Shown here: piece by piece, positions 7,293-13,370 of the stretch
Position numbering within the stretch: position 1 is the first letter of the stretch
Layout of the letters: the number at the start of each line of letters is the position of its first letter
Origin: WHTX01 sp038255145
Lineage (GTDB): Bacteria; Actinomycetota; Acidimicrobiia; Acidimicrobiales; CAIXPF01
Assembly (NCBI GenBank): GCA_038255145.1
Contig: JBBSLP010000094.1
Span: 1-15,132 of the forward strand
Reading direction: 5' to 3'
DNA length: 15,132 nt
Translations under genes and position numbers: made by a program
Notes under the pieces: model-generated
What the model was told of the DNA's origin: nothing
The model's database searches: none
Seen by the model: the letters and a program-made list of their open reading frames with translations, nothing else

Positions 7293-8570
7293 ATGGTCCT
7301 CCTCGCGATGCTCATCGGGTTGCTGGTCGGCGCCGTCGTCGCCGCCCTGGTGGCCGCGACCGTCCTGCAGCGCTCCCGCCAGACGGCCGCCGAACACAGC
7401 ACGGGCCGGGCCGTGGCCCTGGCCGTCGACGCCCTGCGGGCCGAGCGCCAGGCCGACCTGGCCCACACGGTGGACACCGTGCTCTCCCTGGCTGGTGACA
7501 AGCTGGGCAGCCAGCTCGATGCCGGTTCCCGCCACGCCGAGCACCGCAACGAGCTCATCGCCCGCCAGCTCGACGGGGTGGCCGGCGAGCTGCGCCGGGT
7601 CAACGACGTGGTCTACGAGCTGCAACGGGACCGGGCCCAGCAGCACGGCCAGCTCGTGCAGGGCCTGGCCGAGACCGCCCGCCGCTCGGCCGAGGTGGCG
7701 TCCACCGCCTCGCAGCTGCGCGAAGCGTTGTCGTCGTCCAAGGCCCGGGGCCAGTGGGGCGAGCGCATGGCCGACGACGTGCTGCGCCTGGCCGGCTTCG
7801 TCGAGGGCGTGAGCTACGTGCGCCAGACGGCCATCCGCGGCGGCACCATCCCCGACTTCACCTTCCTGCTGCCCGGCGACCTCGCCCTGCACATGGACGT
7901 GAAGTTCCCCCTCGACAACTACGTGCGCCACCTGGGCGCGGCCAGCCCGGCCGAGGCCGACACCACCCGTGACCAGTTCCTGCGCGACGTGCGCGACCGG
8001 GTGCGCTCGCTGCGGGGGCGGGGCTACATCCAGGCCGGGGAGACGCTCGACTTCGTCCTGCTGTTCATCCCCAACGAGGCCGTGTACGGCTTCGTGCACG
8101 AGCACGACCCCACCCTGGCCGACCTGGCGTTGGGCCAGAAGGTCGTGCTGTGCTCGCCCTTCACCCTCTTCGCCGTGCTCGCCGTGGTGCGCCAGGCCGG
8201 TGACGCCGCCGCCCTGGCCCGCTCCACCGACGACATCCTCCAGACGCTGGGCCAGTTCGGCGTGCAGTGGGACAAGTTCTCCGAGTCCCTCGACGGCCTC
8301 GGTCGCAAGCTCGACACCGCCAACCGGGCCTACGACGAGCTGTCGGGCACCCGACGCCGCCAGCTGCAGAAGATGGTCGACCGGGTCGACGACCTGCGGG
8401 CCGACCGGGGCATCGAGCCATCCTCGCCGCCCCGGGAGGCCGAGCCGCCCGAGCCCCTGCACCTGTCGCCCCGGGCCGACCACGGCCACCGCAGCGACAT
8501 GGGCACCGACGCCGACGCCGAACTGCCCGTGGGCGATGTGCGCCGCCTGGCCCGCCGCCTGACCGGCTGA
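7293..8570 (+). CDS. rmuC: DNA recombination protein RmuC
   Basis: RmuC was identified in E. coli as limiting inversion at short inverted repeats; its core is a predicted nuclease-like fold. The 425-residue protein starts with a membrane anchor (residues about 2-23: LLAMLIGLLVGAVVAALVAA). A long helical, probably coiled-coil segment (about 40-150) follows. The conserved core contains RGQWGE (152-157), PDF (187-189), DVKFPLDNY (202-210), LDFVLLFIPNE (252-262) and the SPFTLFAVL block (288-296). The last ~55 residues are Pro/Asp/Arg-rich and probably disordered. Length is normal for the family. ATG 7293 fits the leaderless promoter, and the membrane helix begins right after it. metG starts 59 nt downstream with its own promoter. 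Confidence 0.92.
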   Translation: MVLLAMLIGLLVGAVVAALVAATVLQRSRQTAAEHSTGRAVALAVDALRAERQADLAHTVDTVLSLAGDKLGSQLDAGSRHAEHRNELIARQLDGVAGELRRVNDVVYELQRDRAQQHGQLVQGLAETARRSAEVASTASQLREALSSSKARGQWGERMADDVLRLAGFVEGVSYVRQTAIRGGTIPDFTFLLPGDLALHMDVKFPLDNYVRHLGAASPAEADTTRDQFLRDVRDRVRSLRGRGYIQAGETLDFVLLFIPNEAVYGFVHEHDPTLADLALGQKVVLCSPFTLFAVLAVVRQAGDAAALARSTDDILQTLGQFGVQWDKFSESLDGLGRKLDTANRAYDELSGTRRRQLQKMVDRVDDLRADRGIEPSSPPREAEPPEPLHLSPRADHGHRSDMGTDADAELPVGDVRRLARRLTG

Positions 8571-8616
8571 AGCGGGCCTGGGGACAACTCACGAGGGCCC
8601 GTCCGGACGGCGCCGG

Positions 8617-8622
8617 TAACGT
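8617..8622 (+). promoter_or_regulatory. -10 box TAACGT for a leaderless metG mRNA
   Basis: TAACGT, preceded by GG, ends 7 nt before the GTG at 8630. An 8-bp palindrome GTCCGGAC (8601-8608) lies in the region between -10 and -35. It could be a regulator site, but nothing else supports that. Confidence 0.6.
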
Positions 8623-8629
8623 GACCGAC

Positions 8630-10129
8630 GTGGCCCGCTTCTACGTGACGACCCCCATCTACTACGTCAACGACGCGCCGCACATCGGCCACGCCTACAC
8701 GACGATCTCGGCCGATGCCTTCGCCCGTTGGCACCGGCTGCTGGGCGACGACACGTTCTTCCTCACCGGTACCGACGAGCACGGCCTCAAGGTGCAGCGG
8801 GCGGCCGAGGCCGCCGGGCGCACCCCCATCGAGCACGCCGACCTGCTCTCCGCCCGCTTCCAGGACACCTGGAAGCAGCTGAACCTGTCCAACGACGACT
8901 TCATCCGCACCACCGAGGCCCGCCACGCCAAGGCGGTGCAGGCCTTCCTGCAGCGGGTGTACGACAACGGGTTCATCTACAAGGACGTCTACGACGGCCT
9001 CTACAACGTGTCCGACGAGGCCTACGTCAGCGAGGCCGACCTGCAACCCGGCGACCTCGAGTCGGGTCGGGTGCTGCAGATGCGGGAGGAGAACTACTTC
9101 TTCAAGCTCTCCGCCTTCGAGCAGCAGCTGACCGAGCACTACGAGAACGCCGGCGAGACCGTCATCCCCCCCACCCGGCGCAACGAGGCCCTGGGCATCA
9201 TCCGCGGCGGTCTGCGGGACATCTCCATCAGCCGCACCTCCATCGACTGGGGGGTGCCGGTGCCGTGGGACGAGGATCACGTCTTCTACGTCTGGTACGA
9301 CGCCCTCATCAACTACGCCACCGCCGTGGGCTACGGCGAGGACGACGAGCGCTTCGCCGCGTGGTGGCCGGCCACCACCCACCTGCTGGGCAAGGACATC
9401 CTCCGCTTCCACCTCGTGTACTGGCCGGCCATGCTGCTGGCCGCGGGCATCACCGAGCTGCCCAGCTTCGGCGTGCACGGCTGGTTGCTCATCGGCGGCG
9501 AGAAGATGTCCAAGTCCAAGCTGAACCAGATCGCGCCCGCCGACCTGGTGGCCGACTTCGGCGTCGACGGCTTCCGCTACTGCCTGCTGCGGGACAACCC
9601 CTTCGGGCCCGATTCGGACTTCTCCTACGAGGGCATCGTCAACCGCTACAACAGCGACCTGGCCAACAACCTGGGCAACCTGCTGTCCCGGGTGGCCACC
9701 GTGGTCGGTTCCAAGTGCGGAGGCATCGGGCCTGCCCCCAACCCCACCTCCCACCTGGCCGAGGTGGCCGCCGAGGTGATCGAGGCGGCCACCGACGCGT
9801 GGACCGAGCTGGCGCCGTCGGCTGCCCTCGAGGCCACCTGGCGGTTGATCCGCGAGGCCAACGCCCACCTCGAGGCCAACGAGCCCTGGAAGGCCGAGCC
9901 CGGTCCCAAGGTCGACGAGGTCCTGGGCGACGCCCTCGAGGTGCTGCGCCTGGTGTCCCTGCTGGCCCAGCCGGCCATGCCCGAGACCTGCGACGCCATC
10001 TGGCAACGCATCGGCCTGGCCGACGACCTGGCCCAGCAGCACCTACCCGAGGCCGGCGCCTGGGGCGGCTACCCCGGCGGCCTGGCCGTCACCAAGGCCG
10101 CCCCCCTGTTCCCCCGCATCAAGGTCTGA
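8630..10129 (+). CDS. metG: Methionyl-tRNA synthetase
   Basis: The product charges tRNA-Met with methionine for translation, in the cytoplasm. The 499-residue class I synthetase has the HIGH motif as HIGH at 18-21 (YVNDAPHIGHAYTT) and the KMSKS loop at 292-296 (GGEKMSKSKLNQ). The helical anticodon-binding region starts near 336 (NRYNSDLANNLGNLLSR). There is no C-terminal tRNA-binding (EMAP-like) domain, as in other actinobacterial enzymes of about 500 residues. The connective-peptide knuckle (about 122-156: YDGLYNVSDEAYVSEADL) lacks the Cys pairs that bind zinc in some relatives, so this is a zinc-free knuckle. I chose GTG 8630 for its leaderless promoter and because ARFYVTTPIYYVN is the normal family N terminus. 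It is the first gene of a likely operon with tatD, ksgA and perhaps ispE. Confidence 0.95.
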   Translation: MARFYVTTPIYYVNDAPHIGHAYTTISADAFARWHRLLGDDTFFLTGTDEHGLKVQRAAEAAGRTPIEHADLLSARFQDTWKQLNLSNDDFIRTTEARHAKAVQAFLQRVYDNGFIYKDVYDGLYNVSDEAYVSEADLQPGDLESGRVLQMREENYFFKLSAFEQQLTEHYENAGETVIPPTRRNEALGIIRGGLRDISISRTSIDWGVPVPWDEDHVFYVWYDALINYATAVGYGEDDERFAAWWPATTHLLGKDILRFHLVYWPAMLLAAGITELPSFGVHGWLLIGGEKMSKSKLNQIAPADLVADFGVDGFRYCLLRDNPFGPDSDFSYEGIVNRYNSDLANNLGNLLSRVATVVGSKCGGIGPAPNPTSHLAEVAAEVIEAATDAWTELAPSAALEATWRLIREANAHLEANEPWKAEPGPKVDEVLGDALEVLRLVSLLAQPAMPETCDAIWQRIGLADDLAQQHLPEAGAWGGYPGGLAVTKAAPLFPRIKV

Positions 10130-10135
10130 GCCCCT

Positions 10136-10191
10136 CCACCGATGACGACCCACCGATGACGACCCACCGATGACGACCCACCGATGACGAT
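10136..10191 (+). repeat. Four 14-bp tandem repeats forming a mini-ORF ladder before tatD
   Basis: The unit CCACCGATGACGAC occurs at 10136, 10150, 10164 and 10178; the last copy ends in T instead of C. Because 14 is not a multiple of three, each copy places an ATG in a new frame. The ATGs at 10142, 10156 and 10170 each open a five-codon frame, MTTHR, whose TGA overlaps the next ATG as ATGA. The third TGA overlaps the ATG of tatD at 10184. Ribosomes leaving metG (stop 10127-10129) could in principle step down this chain into tatD. The repeat is plainly visible; the coupling role is inference. Confidence 0.88.
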
Positions 10192-10954
10192 GCGCTGGTT
10201 CGACCACCACTGCCACCTCGAACCCGGTGAGGCCGCGGCCGAGGCCGTGTCCGAGGCCGCGGCGGCCGGGGTGGCCCGCATGGTGTGCGTGGGCACCGAC
10301 GAGGGCGACACCGCCACCGCCGTCGAGGTGGCCCGGGCCCATGCCGGGGTGGTGTGGGCCACGGCGGGCGCCCATCCCCACGAGGCCCGCCACGGCTGGG
10401 ACTGGGTCGAGGCCGCCCTCGCCCTCGACGAGGTGGTGGCGGTGGGGGAGTGCGGTCTCGACTACCACTACGACCTGTCGCCCCGCGACGTCCAGCTCCC
10501 GGCCTTCGCCGCCCAGATCGAGCTGGCCAACCGCCACGACCTGCCCCTGGTCATCCACACCCGGGAGGCGTGGGCCGACACCTTCGCCGTGCTCGACGAG
10601 GCCGGGGTGCCCCGACGCACCGTGTTCCACTGCTTCACCGGCGGACCCGACGAGGCCCGCCAGTGCCTCGACCGGGGAGCCCTGCTGTCCTTCTCGGGCA
10701 TCGTGACCTTCAAGGGGGCGGCCGACGTGCGTGGTGCGGCCGAGCTGTGCCCCCTCGACCGGCTCATGGTCGAGACCGACAGCCCCTACCTGGCCCCCGT
10801 GCCCAACCGGGGCAAGACCAACCGCCCGGCGTGGGTGCCCCTGGTCGGCGCCGGCCTGGCCTCGGTCAAGGGCGTGGCCCCCGAAGCCGTGGCCGAGGCC
10901 ACCTGGGCCACGGCCAGCACCTTCTACGGCCTACCCCTGGCCGTCACGCCGTGA
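10184..10954 (+). CDS. tatD: TatD family metal-dependent DNase
   Basis: TatD enzymes are metal-dependent 3'-5' exonucleases and deoxyribonucleases of the amidohydrolase (TIM-barrel) superfamily, linked to DNA repair and nucleic-acid turnover. The 256-residue protein has all expected ligands: FDHHCHL with His9 and His11, GECGLDYH with Glu89, PLVIHTREA with His125, FHCFTG with His149, and ETDSPYL with Asp199. PNRGKTNRP (207-215) is the family C-terminal marker. Length is normal. The start is uncertain between ATG 10184 and ATG 10190; both are in the last repeat copy, and 10184 overlaps the stop of the preceding mini-ORF. No ribosome site is present, which fits translational coupling to metG. 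In mycobacteria rpfB follows tatD, but here ksgA starts 13 nt later. Confidence 0.92.
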   Translation: MTMRWFDHHCHLEPGEAAAEAVSEAAAAGVARMVCVGTDEGDTATAVEVARAHAGVVWATAGAHPHEARHGWDWVEAALALDEVVAVGECGLDYHYDLSPRDVQLPAFAAQIELANRHDLPLVIHTREAWADTFAVLDEAGVPRRTVFHCFTGGPDEARQCLDRGALLSFSGIVTFKGAADVRGAAELCPLDRLMVETDSPYLAPVPNRGKTNRPAWVPLVGAGLASVKGVAPEAVAEATWATASTFYGLPLAVTP

Positions 10955-10967
10955 CGACTGCGACCCC

Positions 10968-11894
10968 GTGACCCACAGCCGACGGGACGTCCTCGCCCTG
11001 CTCGAGGCCCACCACCTCGAACCCAGCCGGGCCCTGGGCCAGAACTTCGTCGCCGACCCCAACACCGTGCGCCGGATCGCCCGCCTCGCCGCCGTGGGCC
11101 CCGGTGACCGGGTGGTGGAGATCGGCCCCGGCCTGGGCTCGCTCACCCTGGCCCTGGCCGACACCGGCGCCCAGGTCACCGCGGTCGAGGTCGACCGCTT
11201 CGTGCTGCCCGTCCTGCGCGAGCTGGTCGAGCCCCGTGGGGTGACGGTGGTCGAAGGCGACGCCCGCACCGTGGACTGGGCCTCGTTGCTGGGCCCCCCG
11301 GCCGACGGCGACGACGACGCGGCCGACGCCGACGCCGGCGGCCAGGTCGCCCGGAGCTGGGTGCTGGTGGCCAACCTGCCCTACAACGTGGCCACCACCC
11401 TGGTGCTCGACGTGCTCGAACGAGCACCCCAGGTGGGCCGCATGCTCGTCATGCTGCAGCGCGAGGTGGCCGAGCGCATGGCGGCGGGGCCCGGGGGGAG
11501 GGACTACGGCATCCCCTCGGTCAAGCTGGCGTGGTGGGCCACGGCCAAGGTCATCGGCACGGTCCCCGCCTCGGTCTTCGTGCCCCGTCCCCGGGTCGAA
11601 TCAGCGCTGCTGTCGGTGACCCGTCACCCTGCGCCCCTGGCCGGCGACGCCGAGCGCCGGGCCACCTTCGACCTCGTCGACACCGGCTTCGGCCAACGTC
11701 GCAAGATGCTGCGCCGCTCCCTGATCGCCGTGGTCAGCGCGGACGACTTCGCCGTGGCCGGGGTCGAGCCCACGGCCCGGGCCGAACAGCTCGGTCCGCA
11801 GGACTGGCTGCGCCTGTCGACCGCGGTGACCGCGGCGGCGGCGAGCCGAGGCGCAACGGTCGCGGTGGCGCCGGAAGCGTGCGACAGCCGGTAG
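10968..11894 (+). CDS. ksgA: 16S rRNA dimethyladenosine transferase
   Basis: RsmA/KsgA dimethylates two adjacent adenines near the 3' end of 16S rRNA during 30S maturation, using S-adenosylmethionine. The 308-residue protein shows ALGQNFVAD (22-30), the SAM-binding loop EIGPGLGSLT (51-60) and the catalytic NLPYN (136-140). FVPRPRVES and FGQRRKMLRRSL near 240-252 complete the family pattern. It is about 30-40 residues longer than most bacterial KsgA proteins. Part of this is an acidic insert (about 112-125: ADGDDDAADADAGG) between the SAM fold's EGDAR strand and NLPYN; the C-terminal tail is Ala-rich. GTG 10968, 13 nt after the tatD stop, gives the normal family N terminus. The stop TAG (11892-11894) also forms the start of the ispE -10 box. 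Confidence 0.93.
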   Translation: MTHSRRDVLALLEAHHLEPSRALGQNFVADPNTVRRIARLAAVGPGDRVVEIGPGLGSLTLALADTGAQVTAVEVDRFVLPVLRELVEPRGVTVVEGDARTVDWASLLGPPADGDDDAADADAGGQVARSWVLVANLPYNVATTLVLDVLERAPQVGRMLVMLQREVAERMAAGPGGRDYGIPSVKLAWWATAKVIGTVPASVFVPRPRVESALLSVTRHPAPLAGDAERRATFDLVDTGFGQRRKMLRRSLIAVVSADDFAVAGVEPTARAEQLGPQDWLRLSTAVTAAAASRGATVAVAPEACDSR

Positions 11895-11897
11895 CTT
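11892..11897 (+). promoter_or_regulatory. -10 box TAGCTT for ispE, overlapping the ksgA stop codon
   Basis: TAGCTT, preceded by GG, ends 7 nt before the GTG at 11905. Its first three bases are the ksgA stop codon. ispE may therefore have its own leaderless transcript in addition to read-through from the metG operon. Confidence 0.58.
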
Positions 11898-11904
11898 GCC
11901 GGCG

Positions 11905-12627
11905 GTGGAGCTCCTGGTCGCCCCGGCGAAGCTGACCGTCTCCCTCCGGGTGACCGGTGTGCGTGACGATGGCTACCACCTCATCGACGCCGAGATGGTG
12001 ACCCTCGACCTGCACGACGTGCTCGAGGTGTCAGCCGGCGATGGCCTGGAGATCGTGCTCGAGGGGCCGGCGGCCCGGGGTGGGCTCGACATCCTCGCCG
12101 ATGACGACAACCTGGTGCGCAAGGCGCTGCACGTGGTCGGTCGTCGGGCCCACGTGCGTCTGCGCAAGCGCATCCCCGCGGGGGCCGGTCTCGGTGGGGG
12201 GTCAGCCGACGCCGCCGCCATCCTGCGATGGGCGGGGGTGACGGACCCCGAGGTCGCCGCCCGGCTGGGGGCCGACGTGCCCTTCTGCGTGGCCGGCGGA
12301 CGGGCCCGGGTCACCGGCGTCGGCGAGGCGCTGGCGCCACTACCGCTGCGGCCCCAGACGTTCACCCTGGTCATCCCGCCCCTGAGCTGCTCGACGCCCA
12401 CGGTGTACCGGGCCTGGGACGGGCTCGGTGGGCCCACCCACCCCGGCAACGACCTCGAGCCCGCGGCGTTGGCCGTGGAACCGCGCTTGGCGGCCTACCG
12501 CGACGAGCTCGCCGCGACGACCGGGGCCACCCCGGTGCTGGCGGGCAGCGGGGCGACGTGGTTCGTCGAGGGGCATCACCCGGCACCGGGACGCCTGGTC
12601 GTGCGGGCGCGCGACGACCGCCCCTGA
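11905..12627 (+). CDS. ispE: 4-diphosphocytidyl-2-C-methyl-D-erythritol kinase
   Basis: IspE phosphorylates CDP-methylerythritol with ATP in the non-mevalonate (MEP) pathway, the isoprenoid route of most Actinobacteria. The product has the GHMP-kinase layout. The N-terminal APAKLTVSLRVTG contains substrate-site Lys9, DDGYHLIDAEM (21-31) follows, and the ATP loop is PAGAGLGGGSADAAA (91-105). LGADVPFCVAGG contains catalytic Asp124, and the C-terminal glycine motif is LAGSGATWFV (212-221). At 240 residues it is shorter than the usual 280-310, with trimmed C-terminal loops, but every motif is present, so I regard it as functional. GTG 11905 is preferred over TTG 11896 because of the TAGCTT box and because family members start just before APAKLN/T. 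The stop codon lies inside a terminator-like hairpin. Confidence 0.92.
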   Translation: MELLVAPAKLTVSLRVTGVRDDGYHLIDAEMVTLDLHDVLEVSAGDGLEIVLEGPAARGGLDILADDDNLVRKALHVVGRRAHVRLRKRIPAGAGLGGGSADAAAILRWAGVTDPEVAARLGADVPFCVAGGRARVTGVGEALAPLPLRPQTFTLVIPPLSCSTPTVYRAWDGLGGPTHPGNDLEPAALAVEPRLAAYRDELAATTGATPVLAGSGATWFVEGHHPAPGRLVVRARDDRP

Positions 12628-12639
12628 GCGGGGCGGTCG
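12615..12639 (+). terminator. 10-bp hairpin spanning the ispE stop codon
   Basis: CGACCGCCCC (12615-12624) pairs perfectly with GGGGCGGTCG (12630-12639) around the loop TGAGC, which contains the ispE stop codon. There is no T tract, as often in Actinobacteria. It lies between two convergent genes and, being symmetric, could act in both directions. Confidence 0.72.
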
Positions 12640-12683
12640 GACCACACTGCAGCCTGGGAGCGCCGGTGTCGACGCCCGGGGGG

Positions 12684-12782
12684 CTACTTGCGAGCGCGTC
12701 GCTGGAAGCGCGTACGGCGCAACATCTTCTTGTGCTTCTTCTTGCGCATGCGCTTGCGGCGCTTCTTGATCAGAGAGCCCAT
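12684..12782 (-). CDS. 30S ribosomal protein bS22 (small basic protein)
   Basis: This 32-residue, extremely basic protein reads MGSLIKKRRKRMRKKKHKK and then MLRRTRFQRRARK. It is nearly identical to the mycobacterial small-subunit protein bS22, found by cryo-EM near the decoding centre, and belongs to the AURKAIP1/COX24 domain family shared with mitochondrial ribosomes. It is unrelated to E. coli Sra, once called S22. ATG 12782 gives the exact family N terminus; a much longer open frame upstream on the same strand is not part of the protein. There is no clear Shine-Dalgarno sequence, but TACGGT ends 10 nt upstream, so the mRNA is likely leaderless or nearly so. It is convergent with ispE. Genes this short are easily missed. 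Confidence 0.93.
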   Translation of the reverse strand: MGSLIKKRRKRMRKKKHKKMLRRTRFQRRARK

Positions 12783-12792
12783 GAGGGGAGAC

Positions 12793-12798
12793 ACCGTA
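12793..12798 (-). promoter_or_regulatory. -10 box TACGGT for the bS22 gene
   Basis: TACGGT on the minus strand ends 10 nt before the bS22 ATG. It matches the TANNNT form used elsewhere, with slightly longer spacing. It is the same hexamer as before the IniB-like gene at the left edge. Confidence 0.5.
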
Positions 12799-12872
12799 GC
12801 CGGCATGGGTGGCCCGATGCGAGCGAGCCCCCCGCCGGACCGGTCCTTCGGGGGTCGGACACGGTCGTGCGA

Positions 12873-12908
12873 CCCTGTCGGGAGCGCAGGCGTGACCGGC
12901 CGACAGGG
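12873..12908. other. 9-bp stem with an 18-nt loop
   Basis: CCCTGTCGG and CCGACAGGG are perfectly complementary. The stem overlaps by two bases a smaller GGTCG-TG-CGACC hairpin on its left, so the two could be alternative folds. Whether it acts in RNA from the minus strand (upstream of bS22) or the plus strand (upstream of the sigma gene) cannot be told. Confidence 0.4.
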
Positions 12909-13041
12909 CCTCTGACGTGCCCGGATCGACACCATCGGTCGATCTCGTGGCGAACTGGTCGCGAATGTGTGAGGAGCGTGAAATCGGCCGACCCCGTCCC
13001 CGTTGTACTCACCGAGCGGGAACCTGAGCACCACATCACCG

Positions 13042-13074
13042 GATCGGCGGATCCGGTACCGGAAAGGACCGATC
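13042..13074. other. Nested palindrome: GATCGG/CCGATC around TCCGGTACCGGA
   Basis: The 12-bp perfect palindrome TCCGGTACCGGA (13052-13063) is flanked by the inverted pair GATCGG (13042-13047) and CCGATC (13069-13074). The spacing is near-symmetric, at 4 and 5 nt. This suits a cooperative DNA-binding site or a cruciform more than a simple terminator. Confidence 0.45.
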
Positions 13075-13097
13075 ATCACCAGTCTCTTCCCACCTCT

Positions 13098-13111
13098 CGA
13101 CCAGCTGGTCG
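13098..13111. promoter_or_regulatory. 14-bp perfect palindrome CGACCAGCTGGTCG
   Basis: A perfect 14-bp palindrome, the size of a binding site for a dimeric regulator, lies 35 nt after the nested palindrome at 13042-13074. No regulator gene is adjacent, so its partner is unknown. Confidence 0.4.
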
Positions 13112-13295
13112 GTGTGGAACCCGGGGCACCGGCACGGCGGAACCAACGCCGGCGCCTACGGGGTACCTCCACATCGTGCCGCTCGCTGGCCGGGCACCGC
13201 GTCCGGCGGACCGGTGCGGGTGGGGCGGAGGCTGGTGTGATCGGTTCGGTCGGCCCTCCGGGGTCGATGGTGAGGTGGTCTCGTGACCGTTCAGG

Positions 13296-13315
13296 GCCAG
13301 GTGCGTGCACCTGGC
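13296..13315. promoter_or_regulatory. 20-bp inverted repeat upstream of the sigma factor promoter
   Basis: GCCAGGTGCGTGCACCTGGC is a 9-2-9 inverted repeat with perfect arms. Its centre is about 65 bp upstream of the predicted transcription start at 13371, the usual position for an activator of a sigma-type promoter. The half-site GCCAGGTGC is not one I can assign to a known regulator. Confidence 0.55.
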
Positions 13316-13356
13316 GTGTCGACCCCTGATGGCTTCGGTCCTCAGGCGGGCAGCCC

Positions 13357-13362
13357 TAGAGT
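13357..13362 (+). promoter_or_regulatory. -10 box TAGAGT for a leaderless sigma factor mRNA
   Basis: TAGAGT ends 8 nt before GTG 13371, with no ribosome site. A TTCGGT at 13334-13339 sits 17 bp upstream and may be a weak -35 element. Confidence 0.6.
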
Positions 13363-13370
13363 ACGCACCG

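Larger units (their letters stand above)
12783..13370. other. 588-bp gap rich in inverted repeats between bS22 and the sigma factor gene
   Basis: No convincing gene is seen. The region holds a series of perfect inverted repeats. These are: CCCCCG/CGGGGG (12829-12834 and 12849-12854) around the palindrome GGACCGGTCC; GGTCG-TG-CGACC (12863-12874); CCCTGTCGG/CCGACAGGG (12873-12881 and 12900-12908); GATCGAC/GTCGATC (12924-12930 and 12938-12944); a nested palindrome at 13042-13074; CGACCAGCTGGTCG (13098-13111); and a 20-bp inverted repeat at 13296-13315. A 102-codon plus-strand frame (GTG 12978 to TGA 13286) has noticeably lower third-position GC than the real genes, so I do not call it. Confidence 0.6.

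Noticed and set aside
8330..10042. 570-codon minus-strand open frame over metG
   Set aside because: Antisense shadow of a full-length methionyl-tRNA synthetase with intact HIGH and KMSKS.
10136..10191. CRISPR array or attachment site
   Set aside because: 14-bp units are directly adjacent with no spacers, and no integrase gene is nearby.
12978..13286. 102-codon plus-strand frame in the gap before the sigma gene
   Set aside because: Third-position GC is clearly lower than in real genes here. The frame runs through several palindromes, and GAGGAG is only one base from the GTG, too close for a ribosome site.
12684..13310. 208-residue minus-strand protein ending in the bS22 sequence
   Set aside because: Only the last 32 residues match a known protein, and a -10 box sits just before their ATG. 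The upstream frame crosses palindromic non-coding DNA.
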